A stretch of DNA of 64,000 nucleotides from an uncultured Clostridia bacterium. GTDB lineage: Bacteria; Bacillota; Clostridia; Christensenellales; Borkfalkiaceae. The translations under genes were made by a program, and so were the position numbers. Each line of letters opens with the position of its first letter. Position 1 is the first letter of the stretch. The notes under the pieces are model-generated. The model saw only the letters and a list, made by a program, of their open reading frames with translations, was not told where the DNA came from and made no database searches. The stretch is from the NCBI GenBank assembly GCA_934271065.1, contig CAKQQQ010000006.1:48476-112475 (forward strand), given 5' to 3'. Shown here piece by piece: positions 24,227 to 33,650 of the stretch.

Positions 24227-25594
24227 TTAATTCAGGTATTTATCGAGATATTTCTCTTTTATACGTTTGAGTTCGGAACGCGGAAGAATTTTCATAAGTT
24301 CCCAGCCGATATCGAGCGTTTCTTCTATCGTTCTGTCCGTGGTAAAGCCTTGTGAAACGTACGTCTTTTCAAAGTTTTCGGCAAACTTGGCGTACAGTTT
24401 ATCCGTAGCGGAAAGCGCGGAATCGCCGAGTATGGCGGAAAGTTCTTTACATTCCTTGCCCCTGGCGTACGCGGAGAAAAGTTGGTTCATAGTGTCCGCG
24501 TGGTCTTCGCGCGTCTTGCCGTCGCCTATGCCCTTGTCTTTAAGTCGCGACAACGACGGAAGAACGTCTATCGGCGGATTTACGCCTTTTTTATAGAGTT
24601 CGCGCGAGAGAATTATCTGACCTTCGGTTATGTAACCCGTAAGGTCGGGAATGGGGTGCGTCTTATCGTCTTCGGGCATCGTAAGTATAGGTATCTGCGT
24701 TATAGAGCCGCTTTTGCCACGGATTCTGCCCGCGCGCTCGTATATCTGCGCAAGGTCGGTGTACAGGTAGCCGGGGTAACCCCTTCTGCCCGGCACTTCT
24801 TTTCTCGCCGCGGAGACTTCGCGCAAGGCTTCGGCGTAGTTGGTTATGTCCGTCATAATAACGAGAACGTGCATACCCTTGTCGAACGCAAGATATTCCG
24901 CGCAGGTAAGCGCCATACGCGGCGTGGCGATACGCTCGATTGCCGGATCGTTCGCAAGGTTCGTGAACAGTACCGTACGCTCGATCGCGCCCGTTTTCTT
25001 AAAGTCGTCGACGAAATATTGCGCTTCTTCGTAAGTGATGCCTATCGCGGCGAAAACTACCGCGAATTTTTCGTCTTTGCCCCTGACCTTAGCCTGACGC
25101 GCTATCTGCGCCGCAAGTTCGGCGTGCGGAAGTCCGCTCATCGAGAAAATGGGTAACTTCTGCCCCCTTACAAGCGTGTTAAGCCCGTCGATAGCCGATA
25201 CGCCCGTCTGGATAAATTCGTCGGGATAGTCTCTCGCCGCAGGATTTATAGGCTCGCCGTTGACGTTTCTGCGGCGTTCGGGAATGACCGGCGCGCCGCC
25301 GTCGCGGGGGTTGCCCATTCCGTCGAATACCCTGCCGAGCATATCTTCCGACAGGTCGAGCGACAGACTTCTGCCCAGAAATCTCGCCTTGGACGTCGCT
25401 ATTTTCAAGCCTTGCGTGTTCTCGAAAAGTTGTACCACCGCTTTGTCGTCTCTTACTTCGAGTACCTTGCCGCGCCTGACGCTTCCGTCTTCCTGCGCGA
25501 CTTCTACGAGTTCGTCGTACTTGACGCCTTCAACGCCTTCGACGAGCATAAGCGGGCCTACTACTTCCCTTATGGTTTTATATTCTTTATTCAT
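24227..25594 (-). CDS. atpB: V-type ATP synthase subunit B
   Basis: The 455-residue non-catalytic subunit has the N-terminal barrel (VGPLMLVEGVEGVKYDE), the degenerate nucleotide-binding core (PIFSMSGLPHAELAAQIARQ) and a helical C-terminus ending LKRIKEKYLDKYLN. The ATG at 25594 overlaps the end of subunit A by eight bases; a GTG 12 bases earlier is also possible. Confidence 0.95.
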   Translation of the reverse strand: MNKEYKTIREVVGPLMLVEGVEGVKYDELVEVAQEDGSVRRGKVLEVRDDKAVVQLFENTQGLKIATSKARFLGRSLSLDLSEDMLGRVFDGMGNPRDGGAPVIPERRRNVNGEPINPAARDYPDEFIQTGVSAIDGLNTLVRGQKLPIFSMSGLPHAELAAQIARQAKVRGKDEKFAVVFAAIGITYEEAQYFVDDFKKTGAIERTVLFTNLANDPAIERIATPRMALTCAEYLAFDKGMHVLVIMTDITNYAEALREVSAARKEVPGRRGYPGYLYTDLAQIYERAGRIRGKSGSITQIPILTMPEDDKTHPIPDLTGYITEGQIILSRELYKKGVNPPIDVLPSLSRLKDKGIGDGKTREDHADTMNQLFSAYARGKECKELSAILGDSALSATDKLYAKFAENFEKTYVSQGFTTDRTIEETLDIGWELMKILPRSELKRIKEKYLDKYLN

Positions 25595-27353
25595 CTCTTC
25601 TACCACCGCTTATAAGCGATCTCATCTGACTTTCGAGTTCGCGCGAAATCTCGTCGAAAGAACTTATCGCGCTTTCTTCGATATACTTCGCCCTGCCTAT
25701 CTTTTCCTTAGCCGGTATCGCGAGAATATCGTCGAGTTCGGCGTAATTGTCCACCGCTTCGTTGCCGAGATCGTGGAATTTTTTTATGAGTTTAAGCATT
25801 CTGTACTGCTTATCGAGCGAAGTGTAGGTATCCACTTCGTGAAAAGCGTTCTGATGCAGATAGTCTTCTCTGACCATTTTCGCGGTTTCGAGCGTCATTC
25901 GGTCTTTATACGAAAGCGCGTCTACGCCGACGAGCCTTACTATCTCGTCGAGATTCGCTTCTTCTTGCAGAACGCTCATTATAAACGCGCGCAACGCGAC
26001 GAAATCTTCGCCGACGTGGGCTTTATACCAGTCCGCCATTCTGTCGGCGTAAAGCGAGTAACTTATAAGCCAGTCGATCGCGGGGAAATGCCTTTTGTAC
26101 GCGAGCGACGACGACAAGCCCCAGAATACCTTGACTATTCTCAACGTCGCCTGCGAAACCGGTTCGGAAAGGTCGCCGCCCGGAGGCGAAACTGCCCCGA
26201 TTGCCGAAACCGAGCCTACCGTATCTTCGCTGCCGAGTACTTTGACTATACCCGCTCTTTCGTAAAATTCGGCAAGGCGCGAAGCAAGATACGCGGGGTA
26301 ACCTTCGTCGCCCGGCATCTCTTCGAGTCGCCCGCTCATTTCGCGCAACGCTTCCGCCCAGCGCGAAGTCGAGTCCGCCATAATAGCCACGTTATAACCC
26401 ATATCGCGGAAGTATTCCGCAATCGTTATACCCGTATATATAGACGCTTCTCTCGCCGCGACGGGCATATCGGACGTGTTTGCGATAAGCACCGTTCTCT
26501 TCATAAGCGGCTCGCCCGTAGACGGATCTTTAAGTTCGGGAAATTCGTTGAGAACGTCCGTCATCTCGTTGCCGCGTTCGCCGCAGCCGACGTAGACTAT
26601 TATCTGCGCGTCAGCCCACTTGGCAAGTTGGTGCTGAACGACGGTCTTTCCGCTGCCGAACGGTCCGGGTACGGCGGCGACTCCGCCGCGCGCGATCGGA
26701 AAAAGCGTGTCTATAACTCTCTGCCCTGTAACCATAGGCATTTCGGGCGAGCGTTTTTCTTTATAGGGGCGCGACTTTCTTACCGGCCAGCGCGTAAGCA
26801 TAGAAAGTTCTTTTATTGCGTCGCCGTCTTTGACCGTCGCTACCGTCTGCGTTACGGTAAATTCGCCGTCTTCGACGCTTTCGAGCCGTCCGCTTACGCC
26901 GTAAGGCACGAGTATTTTATGCCTTACTATGGCGGTCTCATCGACGTAACCTATCGCGTCGCCCGCGGTAACGTAATCGCCTGCTTTTTTAAGCGGAACG
27001 AATCTCCACTTTTTTTCGCGGTCGATTTTGTTTATTCTCAGCCCGCGCGTAATTCTGTCGCCGTACTTTTCGACGATCTGTTCGAGCGGTCTTTGTATGC
27101 CGTCGTAAATACCCCCGACTATGCCGGGCGCGAGTTCGACGGACAGCGGCTCGCCCGTGGAAACGACTTTATCGCCCACGCCCAAGCCCGAAGTCTCTTC
27201 GTAAACCTGTATGGACGCTCTGTCGCGGCGGAGTTCTATTACTTCGCCGATAAGTTCGTCTTCGCCCACCTTGACGACGTCGTATACCTTGACGTCAGCC
27301 ATATTTTCGGCAACTATAAGCGGGCCGGAAACCTTTACAATTCTTCCTTCCAT
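25587..27353 (-). CDS. atpA: V-type ATP synthase subunit A (catalytic)
   Basis: The 588-residue catalytic subunit has the Walker A loop GPFGSGKTVVQHQLAKW, the non-homologous insert after the N-terminal barrel typical of A/V-type A subunits, and IMADSTSRWAEALREMSGRL around the Walker B/arginine region. It hydrolyses or makes ATP at the A-B interface. It follows subunit F by seven bases and overlaps subunit B. Confidence 0.97.
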   Translation of the reverse strand: MEGRIVKVSGPLIVAENMADVKVYDVVKVGEDELIGEVIELRRDRASIQVYEETSGLGVGDKVVSTGEPLSVELAPGIVGGIYDGIQRPLEQIVEKYGDRITRGLRINKIDREKKWRFVPLKKAGDYVTAGDAIGYVDETAIVRHKILVPYGVSGRLESVEDGEFTVTQTVATVKDGDAIKELSMLTRWPVRKSRPYKEKRSPEMPMVTGQRVIDTLFPIARGGVAAVPGPFGSGKTVVQHQLAKWADAQIIVYVGCGERGNEMTDVLNEFPELKDPSTGEPLMKRTVLIANTSDMPVAAREASIYTGITIAEYFRDMGYNVAIMADSTSRWAEALREMSGRLEEMPGDEGYPAYLASRLAEFYERAGIVKVLGSEDTVGSVSAIGAVSPPGGDLSEPVSQATLRIVKVFWGLSSSLAYKRHFPAIDWLISYSLYADRMADWYKAHVGEDFVALRAFIMSVLQEEANLDEIVRLVGVDALSYKDRMTLETAKMVREDYLHQNAFHEVDTYTSLDKQYRMLKLIKKFHDLGNEAVDNYAELDDILAIPAKEKIGRAKYIEESAISSFDEISRELESQMRSLISGGRRDE

Positions 27354-27360
27354 AATCTTC

Positions 27361-27681
27361 TCACTTATTGAATATATCCACGCCGAGCGCGCGTTCGGTC
27401 TGTTCGCGCAGGCTATTTGCGGCGTAATCGCTCGCCCCGTTTTCGTCGGGAACGGTTATGATTATCGGGTACGGCTTTTCAAGCGTACGCTTTATAAGGT
27501 CGTCGAGTTCGAACGCGACGTCGTCGGTAACGAAAATAACCTTATATCTGCTAAGCAGTTTTTTGAACGTGGCGCGTAATTGCTCGCCGCTCGCGGCGGA
27601 ATACGCGTCTACGCCCGCAGCCTTGAACGCGAGCGTACTTTCGCCCTTTCCGAGTATGGCGGTATCAACCGACGTATCCAT
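27361..27681 (-). CDS. atpF: V-type ATP synthase subunit F
   Basis: The 106-residue Rossmann-like central-stalk protein starts MDTSVDTAILGKGESTLAFKAAG, read in parts, and contains YKVIFVTDDVAFELDD and YPIIITVPDENG typical of the family. It overlaps the end of the subunit C gene by 17 bases, as is common in these operons. Confidence 0.9.
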   Translation of the reverse strand: MDTSVDTAILGKGESTLAFKAAGVDAYSAASGEQLRATFKKLLSRYKVIFVTDDVAFELDDLIKRTLEKPYPIIITVPDENGASDYAANSLREQTERALGVDIFNK

Positions 27682-28633
27682 TTCTCAATCTCCCTGCGAT
27701 CGCCGCCGAATCCGCCCCTGCGAGTTTGCCCGACGCGACCGTTCTGAAATTCTTTATCTCGACTTTTTTATACGTCGCGTAAAGCAGCGTGGGAATTATC
27801 CCTTCGCACGAATAACGCTTGTCGAAAAGCCGAGTCATAGGGTAATCGTCCTTAATCTTTTCAAATTCCGACAACGGACGCGACTCGGTTTTCGCTTTCA
27901 GACACGCTTCGATAAGGTCTTTATACGGCGTGAACGTAAACGCGTCTCTTATCCTGCCCGTGTCGCCCGCGGCGATTACCGCAAGTTTGGTTTTGGAAAG
28001 TCTGCCGCCGTCGATAAACTGCTTTTCCGCCGACGCGCCGTCTTTCGCCCTGAAATACGCCGAAACGTTCAGACAGTCCGCTTCGGTTTTAATAAGGTCG
28101 CGTATAAGGCGGTTACGAATAATCTTCAACGCCGTTTTATAATACGCTCTCAACGCTATAAGCGACAATTCCGCGCCCGAAGGCGACTTTTTGTCGCACG
28201 CGGACAAAAGTTCGTCTATAACCGATTTCAGATAGGCGGGCAGTTCGCCTTTACGCGCCGAAACGTATTCTTCTATCGCGGCGCAATCGGTCAAGCCGTT
28301 GCCCGCGTAGCCGACGGGTAAGCCGAGTTTTACCTTTCTTACGGCAACGTCGCAATTAAAGAAGTCGGTTTTGAGAAAGCAGTAATACTTTACCGACGGA
28401 CGCGAATACTCGTCTATGAAATTTTTAAGCGCGATCTCTTCCGCCGCCGCCGCTTTTTCGTAATCGGCGACGGACGAAACGTCCGCGTCTTTGCCGAATC
28501 CGCCGGCGGTCAGCGTTTTATACGCTTCGTCTGCGGTTTTGGCTTCCGTCGCCGATAAAAATCTGCTTTTGGGTATCAGATTTTTCTGCGCGGATATGGC
28601 GACGCCGTTGGCGTAGGAAAAAGGTACTCTCAT
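27665..28633 (-). CDS. atpC: V-type ATP synthase subunit C
   Basis: The 322-residue all-helical protein (FSYANGVAISAQKNLI at the start, RLFDKRYSCEGIIPTLLYAT near the end) matches subunit C/AC39, which links the rotor shaft to the c ring. It is a weakly conserved family, so the assignment also rests on its place between E and F. Confidence 0.88.
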   Translation of the reverse strand: MRVPFSYANGVAISAQKNLIPKSRFLSATEAKTADEAYKTLTAGGFGKDADVSSVADYEKAAAAEEIALKNFIDEYSRPSVKYYCFLKTDFFNCDVAVRKVKLGLPVGYAGNGLTDCAAIEEYVSARKGELPAYLKSVIDELLSACDKKSPSGAELSLIALRAYYKTALKIIRNRLIRDLIKTEADCLNVSAYFRAKDGASAEKQFIDGGRLSKTKLAVIAAGDTGRIRDAFTFTPYKDLIEACLKAKTESRPLSEFEKIKDDYPMTRLFDKRYSCEGIIPTLLYATYKKVEIKNFRTVASGKLAGADSAAIAGRLRNGYVG

Positions 28634-29217
28634 TTATCTTCTCCGAAGAGTTCGTCCGCGGTCTGCTTCTCGGTACGCTCGCGACAGGCAGCCGCGATTG
28701 CCGCGTACGAAAAATCGCGATCGTACGCGTCGCAGGACAATACGAAACCGTCGGCAAGTTCGCCGCTCGTCGCGACGGACATACCTTTTTTCTTTACCTG
28801 ACCGATAGCCGAAACTTCGGCTTCCGAAACGGGCGCGGACGACGAAAGTATAATCGTCTGCCCGTCTTCTCCGTATTTCTCCGCAGCCGCCGCCACGAGC
28901 GCGGTAAACTCGGTTTTATCGAGTTTTTTCAGTCCGTCAAGCACGAGTTCGTATACCCTGTCCACCGTCTTGCGTTTGGCGGAGAGTATTATTTTATTTC
29001 TTTCCATTCTCGCCGCGGTAAGGCTTTTAAGACGCACGTCTTCGGCTTTTATCTTTGCCCTTTCCGCTTCGCGAAGCGATATTTCGTCGGCTCTAGATAG
29101 CGCGTCCGCGCGCCTTTTTTCGGCGTACGCCGTCGCTTTTTCGTTTATAGCCGCTATCTCGGCTTCGGCGTTGGCGGTTATCGCGTCGAGAACGTCGGTT
29201 TTCATTATATCAGACAT
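28630..29217 (-). CDS. atpE: V-type ATP synthase subunit E
   Basis: The 195-residue peripheral-stalk protein has a long N-terminal charged helix (AEAEIAAINEKATAYAEKRR) and a C-terminal globular part. It pairs with the G/H subunit. It lies between K and C, overlapping C by four bases. Confidence 0.87.
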   Translation of the reverse strand: MSDIMKTDVLDAITANAEAEIAAINEKATAYAEKRRADALSRADEISLREAERAKIKAEDVRLKSLTAARMERNKIILSAKRKTVDRVYELVLDGLKKLDKTEFTALVAAAAEKYGEDGQTIILSSSAPVSEAEVSAIGQVKKKGMSVATSGELADGFVLSCDAYDRDFSYAAIAAACRERTEKQTADELFGEDK

Positions 29218-29230
29218 TTTTTGAATACGA

Positions 29231-29659
29231 TTACATCATTATGCCGAGTACGAGCGCAAGTATGGCGTAGAACTCGATCATCGCGGGGAAGAGTACGTAT
29301 TTACCCGAACCCGAACCGTTTTTGCCTATCGCGTAGATACACGAAGCCGCAGTCGCGCCCTGAAGCACGGCGGAGAGCATACCCGTTACGCCCATACCGA
29401 AAGCCTTCCAGAAAATAGCCCAGCCTTCGGCGGCGGCGATTCCCGCCGCGGGTACGTTCATAACCGCGAGAACGAATCCGTAAATACCCTGCGTCGCGGG
29501 CAGAAGAGAAAGAACTATGATCTTTGAAAATTTCTTTCCGTCTTCGGCAAGCACTCCGGCAGCCGAAGTACCCGTCTTGTAAAGTCCGAATGCCGAACCC
29601 GATCCGCAAAGGATCATACAGATCGCCAATCCAACGATAGCAATTGCTTTACCGTCCAT
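29231..29659 (-). CDS. atpK: V-type ATP synthase subunit K (c ring) with Na+-site residues
   Basis: The 142-residue protein has four membrane helices in two hairpins, as in Enterococcus hirae NtpK. The first has PATQGIYGF (T56, Q57, Y60); the second has VLQGATAAS (Q100) and the ion-carrying glutamate in PAMIEFYAI (E129). These correspond to NtpK T64, Q65, Y68, Q110 and E139, the known sodium ligands. The ring is therefore predicted to move Na+ rather than H+. It lies between subunits I and E. Confidence 0.93.
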   Translation of the reverse strand: MDGKAIAIVGLAICMILCGSGSAFGLYKTGTSAAGVLAEDGKKFSKIIVLSLLPATQGIYGFVLAVMNVPAAGIAAAEGWAIFWKAFGMGVTGMLSAVLQGATAASCIYAIGKNGSGSGKYVLFPAMIEFYAILALVLGIMM

Positions 29660-29682
29660 TTGTTTTATCCTCCGATAAATTG

Positions 29683-31659
29683 TTATTTGAAATATATGAA
29701 TTCCCGTTGAGAACCCAAAGGAGCGAACAACTCGCCTTCTCCTTCGTAGAACCGACCGAAAAATTCGACGTATTGAAGTCTCGAATCGTGTATGAACGCG
29801 CCGAGTAAATTCATAGCCAGATTGAACAGATTACCCGCGATTATCACGAGTACGCCGGCAATTATTCCGATTACGCCCTTGGGGAAAAGCATTCCGACCG
29901 CAATCGAGTTTGTGAATATCGACGCTATCTGCGCCCCCGCGAGCATAAGCCCGTAAAGCCTTGCGTAACTGAGTACGTCGGAAGCGTAGTTTATAAGCCC
30001 GTACGCAGAGCCGAATATCTTTGTTACCTTTCCGAAACCCTTTTCGGTTATGCCCGACGTCAATATCCCCGCCGCGAACAGCGCGATAGTGGGATATACG
30101 AGTACCCCGCTTACCGACTTATCGCCCTTTATCGCAAAGAACACGAACAGCACGAAACTTATCAGCGCGAACGACCATATAAGCCCCGAACAAACGCCTT
30201 CGAGCACTTCGCCGCGCCTGAAACATTGTACGGCTTTCATAACGAGCGATACGGCTATCTGGAAAGTACCCAGCCCCAGACACCACATAAGCGCAGACGG
30301 CACGGTTATGCCCGCAAGCGTGCATTTAGCCGCTATCGGATCGACGTACTTAGCGTAAAATTCCGCGTAAGACGGGATATTCCGTAAGAGCGCGAAACCT
30401 AAAAAACTGTCGAACAGCGTTCCGAACGCCACCGCGAAAAATCCGCCGTAAGCGAACACGCGCGCCATACGATAAATCGACGTGCCTTTACGGCTTTTCG
30501 CCGAAAGCAGAAATCCGCCGAGAATCATAAGCAGCCCGTACCCCGCGTCGCCCATTATCACGCCCATAAACAGCGAGAAGAAGAACGCCATAACCCCGTT
30601 GGGATCGAGCGCGCCGTAAGCGGGCGCGGAATACATATTCGTAACGACTTCGAAGTCCGAAACGATTTTATTGTTTTTCATCAGCGTCGGGGCGTATTCG
30701 TCTCTCGGCACGGTTCTGCTTTCGATATAACACGCCGTCGCTTTTTCGTTTATTGCCTTTTCAACCCTTTCCACCGCTTCGGTAGGAACGTAGGCTTCGA
30801 GCAGGAAGGTCTCGCCCGTTTGCCCGCAATCGGCTTTCGCCTGCGATTTTTCGGTTAAAAACCCGATATAGTCGACGTAAGTCTTTATCTCCGCCGAACG
30901 CGCGTTGAACGCCGCCGCCGCGAGCAAAATTTCGCGCAGGCGGGCGTTTTTATTCCCGATCTCCGCGTTAAGCCCGTCGATTATCTCGCGCGCCGTAGCG
31001 TCTTCGGTATACGGGCATTTCGCAAAAGCGTAACGCGTGGCTATCGCCGCCGCCGCGTCGTAAGATTCTTTAAGACAGGTAACCGCCGCGATTTGTTTAG
31101 AACCTGCCGAGCCGAGTATTTCGGCAACGACGCCGTATTCGGACGAGAGCGCGTCCATAAACGCGTTGCATTTATCCGAAGCGACCGTACCTAATAACGT
31201 GACGGTGGTTTTCGTGGGCGTATAAAACGAGAATTTCTCTTTAAGGCAGGCGTATTCCGTATAACCGACGACGCTTTCGCCGAGTTTACCCGCTTCCGCT
31301 TTAAGACGGGAATATTCTTCCGCCAGAGATAAAATTCCGTCTACGACCTTTTCGATTTCGTCGCGTTTGTTTCCGTACGAAATAAACTCGCCGAGACTGA
31401 CGCCGAATCCGTCTTTGACGACGGGGGCGAGTTTCTTATCGCCGAGTTCTTCGTAAGAAGATTCGAGAAAAGCGAGCGACTTTCTCGCGCGGTCGTCGGT
31501 AACGCCGACGGTCGGACGGTCTTCGCCCGCGGGCGCGAGTTCGTAATCTTCGCATTTCTTTATTTGCGCCGCCTGAGTGGCGGATAAAACGTCGAGTATT
31601 TCGTTCTGTTCGGTTTTAAGACCGAGCAGGGAGATAACCGACATTTCACAGATCGCCAT
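29683..31659 (-). CDS. atpI: V-type ATP synthase subunit I
   Basis: The 658-residue protein has a soluble N-terminal half with long helices (about residues 1-335) and a membrane half with seven to eight helices (FFSLFMGVIMGDAGYGLLM, DVLSYARLYGLMLAGAQI, LLGAFIHDSRLQYVEFFGRFYEGEG). The conserved SYARL arginine lies opposite the c-ring glutamate. It forms the ion half-channels and stator. Confidence 0.95.
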   Translation of the reverse strand: MAICEMSVISLLGLKTEQNEILDVLSATQAAQIKKCEDYELAPAGEDRPTVGVTDDRARKSLAFLESSYEELGDKKLAPVVKDGFGVSLGEFISYGNKRDEIEKVVDGILSLAEEYSRLKAEAGKLGESVVGYTEYACLKEKFSFYTPTKTTVTLLGTVASDKCNAFMDALSSEYGVVAEILGSAGSKQIAAVTCLKESYDAAAAIATRYAFAKCPYTEDATAREIIDGLNAEIGNKNARLREILLAAAAFNARSAEIKTYVDYIGFLTEKSQAKADCGQTGETFLLEAYVPTEAVERVEKAINEKATACYIESRTVPRDEYAPTLMKNNKIVSDFEVVTNMYSAPAYGALDPNGVMAFFFSLFMGVIMGDAGYGLLMILGGFLLSAKSRKGTSIYRMARVFAYGGFFAVAFGTLFDSFLGFALLRNIPSYAEFYAKYVDPIAAKCTLAGITVPSALMWCLGLGTFQIAVSLVMKAVQCFRRGEVLEGVCSGLIWSFALISFVLFVFFAIKGDKSVSGVLVYPTIALFAAGILTSGITEKGFGKVTKIFGSAYGLINYASDVLSYARLYGLMLAGAQIASIFTNSIAVGMLFPKGVIGIIAGVLVIIAGNLFNLAMNLLGAFIHDSRLQYVEFFGRFYEGEGELFAPLGSQREFIYFK

Positions 31660-31966
31660 TTTTTATCCCCCTTAACAGTTCCGCCGCGATTTTTTCGGCG
31701 GTTTTTTCTTTGGACGACGTTATGGTTTCGCCTTCGCGCAAAGCGTCGCCGACCGCCGCGGAATATTCTTCTTCGGCGCGTTTTTTGGCAAGCGTCAACT
31801 CGCCTTCGTACGCCGCCCTTGCGTTTTTAGACGCTTCTTCTTCTATTTCCGCGCCGTTCGCGTCGGCTTCGCGACGGATACTTTCGGCAGTTTCTTCCGC
31901 CGCGCGTTTATTTTCCGCGTTAGTCTCTTCGGTCTCGCGAATTTTTTTAAGCATTTCTTCTATCAT
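31646..31966 (-). CDS. V-type ATP synthase subunit G/H
   Basis: The 106-residue, highly charged helical protein (IEEMLKKIRETEETNAENKR) is a peripheral-stalk coiled-coil subunit, paired with E. It is the first gene of the operon, overlapping the subunit I start by 14 bases. Sequence alone is low-complexity; position supports the call. Confidence 0.82.
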   Translation of the reverse strand: MIEEMLKKIRETEETNAENKRAAEETAESIRREADANGAEIEEEASKNARAAYEGELTLAKKRAEEEYSAAVGDALREGETITSSKEKTAEKIAAELLRGIKNGDL

Positions 31967-31992
31967 AGATTACCGCCCCGTTGCCTGATTTG

Positions 31993-32039
31993 AAAAAAAG
32001 CCGCAACGCGCGACGATACAACTCGCCGTGTATTGCGAC
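31993..32039 (-). terminator. terminator-like hairpin in the V-ATPase leader
   Basis: On the minus strand GTCGCAA (32039-32033) pairs with TTGCGGC (32006-32000) and is followed directly by seven T bases (31999-31993). An inner ATACA/TGTAT pairing is possible with a bulge. It lies 27 bases before the first start codon and downstream of the promoter at 32119-32147, so it may attenuate the operon. The stem is imperfect. Confidence 0.45.
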
Positions 32040-32118
32040 CGACTCCACCTATACCATTGACGTATCGGACAAGAATAACGCGAAATTTTAACTCGCGCCA
32101 CTTCTGCCCATCGTATCA

Positions 32119-32147
32119 ATTATATATAATACGGACGGTTTTGTCAA
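32119..32147 (-). promoter_or_regulatory. promoter of the V-ATPase operon
   Basis: On the minus strand TTGACA (32142-32147), 17-base spacer, TATAAT (32119-32124), a perfect sigma-70/A consensus. The leader to the first gene is about 145 bases long. Confidence 0.88.
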
Positions 32148-32217
32148 CGGTTTTTTTAAGATTATCCGAGAGTTTTCACGCTCTTTTCGCCAAATACGCG
32201 CAACCCTTGCAAAACGT

Positions 32218-32246
32218 TTTACAAAATCGGACGAATATGATATAAT
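32218..32246 (+). promoter_or_regulatory. promoter of the CNNM/CBS protein gene
   Basis: TTTACA (32218-32223), 17-base spacer, TATAAT (32241-32246). Transcription should start near 32253, about ten bases before the first ATG. Confidence 0.75.
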
Positions 32247-32263
32247 TCAGAATATTTTAATTT

Positions 32264-33604
32264 ATGGAGCATTATAAATTTATGGATGCAGACGGCAGTC
32301 AACCTCCCCCTAACCCGAATTACGCGATTTATATAATCGCGCTGATTCTGCTGATTATCGCGTCGGGGTTTTTCTCGGCGACGGAAACGGCTTTCACTTC
32401 CGCCAACCGCGCAAGAATTAAGATCCTGGCGGAAGACGGTAAAAAATCGGCTAAAAAGACGCTGAAAATTCTCGGCAACTACGACAGGTTTATCTCTACG
32501 ATACTTATCGGTAACAACGTGGTCAATATATTGCTCACGACCTTGTTTACCCTGTTGTTCGCTTCGATAATCAAAAACAACGAAAGTCTCGCCGCGACGG
32601 TTTCTACCGCGGTGTCGACCGTTCTCGTACTTATTTTCGGCGAAATAACGCCGAAAACCGTAGCGAAAGAATTCCCTGAAAAATTCGCCTGCGGCGTCAG
32701 TTATATCATTGATTTTTTCATAGTCCTGTTTTACCCGCTCACGCTCTTCTTCAAGGGCTGGAAGTTCCTTCTCGGTAAAATTTTCCGTTTCAAAAACGAT
32801 GACGTCATAACCGAAGAAGAGTTGCTTACCTACGTCGAAGAAGCCAACGAAGACGGCACGCTCGATAAAGAAGAAACCAAACTTATTTCGAGCGCGATCG
32901 AGTTTAACGACTGCGAAGTCGGCGACATACTCGTACCGCGCGTAAGCATTGTAGCCGTGGCGGAAAACGCGTCGATGGAAGACATTAAAAAAGTATTTCT
33001 CGACAATCGCTATTCGCGTATACCCGTGTACAAAGGCACGATAGACAGCATCGTGGGTATGATACACGAAAAAGACTTCTTCAACGCGTACGTTTCCGGC
33101 GCGAAGAGTATTAAAAACATACTCACGACCGTAGCGATAGCAACCGAACATATGCAGATATCCGTCCTTTTGCGCAGTATGCAGAAGCAGAAAGTGCATA
33201 TGGCGGTGGTTATAGACGAATACGGCGGAACGCTCGGTCTCGTAACGCTCGAAGACATACTCGAAGAACTCGTCGGCGAAATATGGGACGAACACGACGA
33301 AGTGGTCAATTATTTTACCAAGGTTGCGGACGACGTATATCTCGTAGACGGCAACGCGGATATATCCGACTTTTCGGAGTTATTCTCGCTCGACATCGAC
33401 GAAGAAAGCGATTCCAACACCGTAAGCGGCTGGATAATAGAGCGGCTTGGCGACATACCCGCGATAGGTTACGAGTTCACTTACGAACGACTGAAAATCA
33501 CCGTTCTGAAAAAGACGATGAAACGCATACTCGAAATACGCGTCAACGTTCTTCCCGAAGAAGAAGACGACGAAGACGACAAGGATCGAGACGACGAAGA
33601 ATAA
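32264..33604 (+). CDS. CNNM/HlyC-CorC family membrane protein with CBS pair
   Basis: The 446-residue protein has a DUF21/CNNM membrane domain with four helices (about 20-185), two CBS domains (about 205-330; VGDILVPRVSIVAVAENAS, DIKKVFLDNRYSRIPVYKG) and a CorC/HlyC C-terminal domain (FSELFSLDID...IGYEFTYERLKI), ending in an acidic Glu/Asp tail. The family is linked to Mg2+ or other cation efflux, controlled by adenine nucleotides at the CBS pair. The start is uncertain: ATG 32264 has almost no leader, ATG 32282 has GGAG 12 bases upstream. Confidence 0.88.
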   Translation: MEHYKFMDADGSQPPPNPNYAIYIIALILLIIASGFFSATETAFTSANRARIKILAEDGKKSAKKTLKILGNYDRFISTILIGNNVVNILLTTLFTLLFASIIKNNESLAATVSTAVSTVLVLIFGEITPKTVAKEFPEKFACGVSYIIDFFIVLFYPLTLFFKGWKFLLGKIFRFKNDDVITEEELLTYVEEANEDGTLDKEETKLISSAIEFNDCEVGDILVPRVSIVAVAENASMEDIKKVFLDNRYSRIPVYKGTIDSIVGMIHEKDFFNAYVSGAKSIKNILTTVAIATEHMQISVLLRSMQKQKVHMAVVIDEYGGTLGLVTLEDILEELVGEIWDEHDEVVNYFTKVADDVYLVDGNADISDFSELFSLDIDEESDSNTVSGWIIERLGDIPAIGYEFTYERLKITVLKKTMKRILEIRVNVLPEEEDDEDDKDRDDEE

Positions 33605-33610
33605 AAATCT

Positions 33611-33633
33611 TTTGCTCCCCGACGGGGAGCAAA
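33611..33633 (+). other. intercistronic hairpin
   Basis: TTTGCTCCCC pairs with GGGGAGCAAA around GAC, between the CNNM-family stop and the CDF start. No T-run follows, so it probably adjusts mRNA stability or partial termination between the two genes. Confidence 0.55.
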
Positions 33634-33650
33634 TTTAATAAGGGGCTTTT

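Noticed and set aside
25260..27371. 703-residue plus-strand open frame
   Set aside because: It lies antisense over V-ATPase subunits A and B, is rich in Arg/Phe/Tyr and has no family signature; it is a shadow of GC-biased codons.
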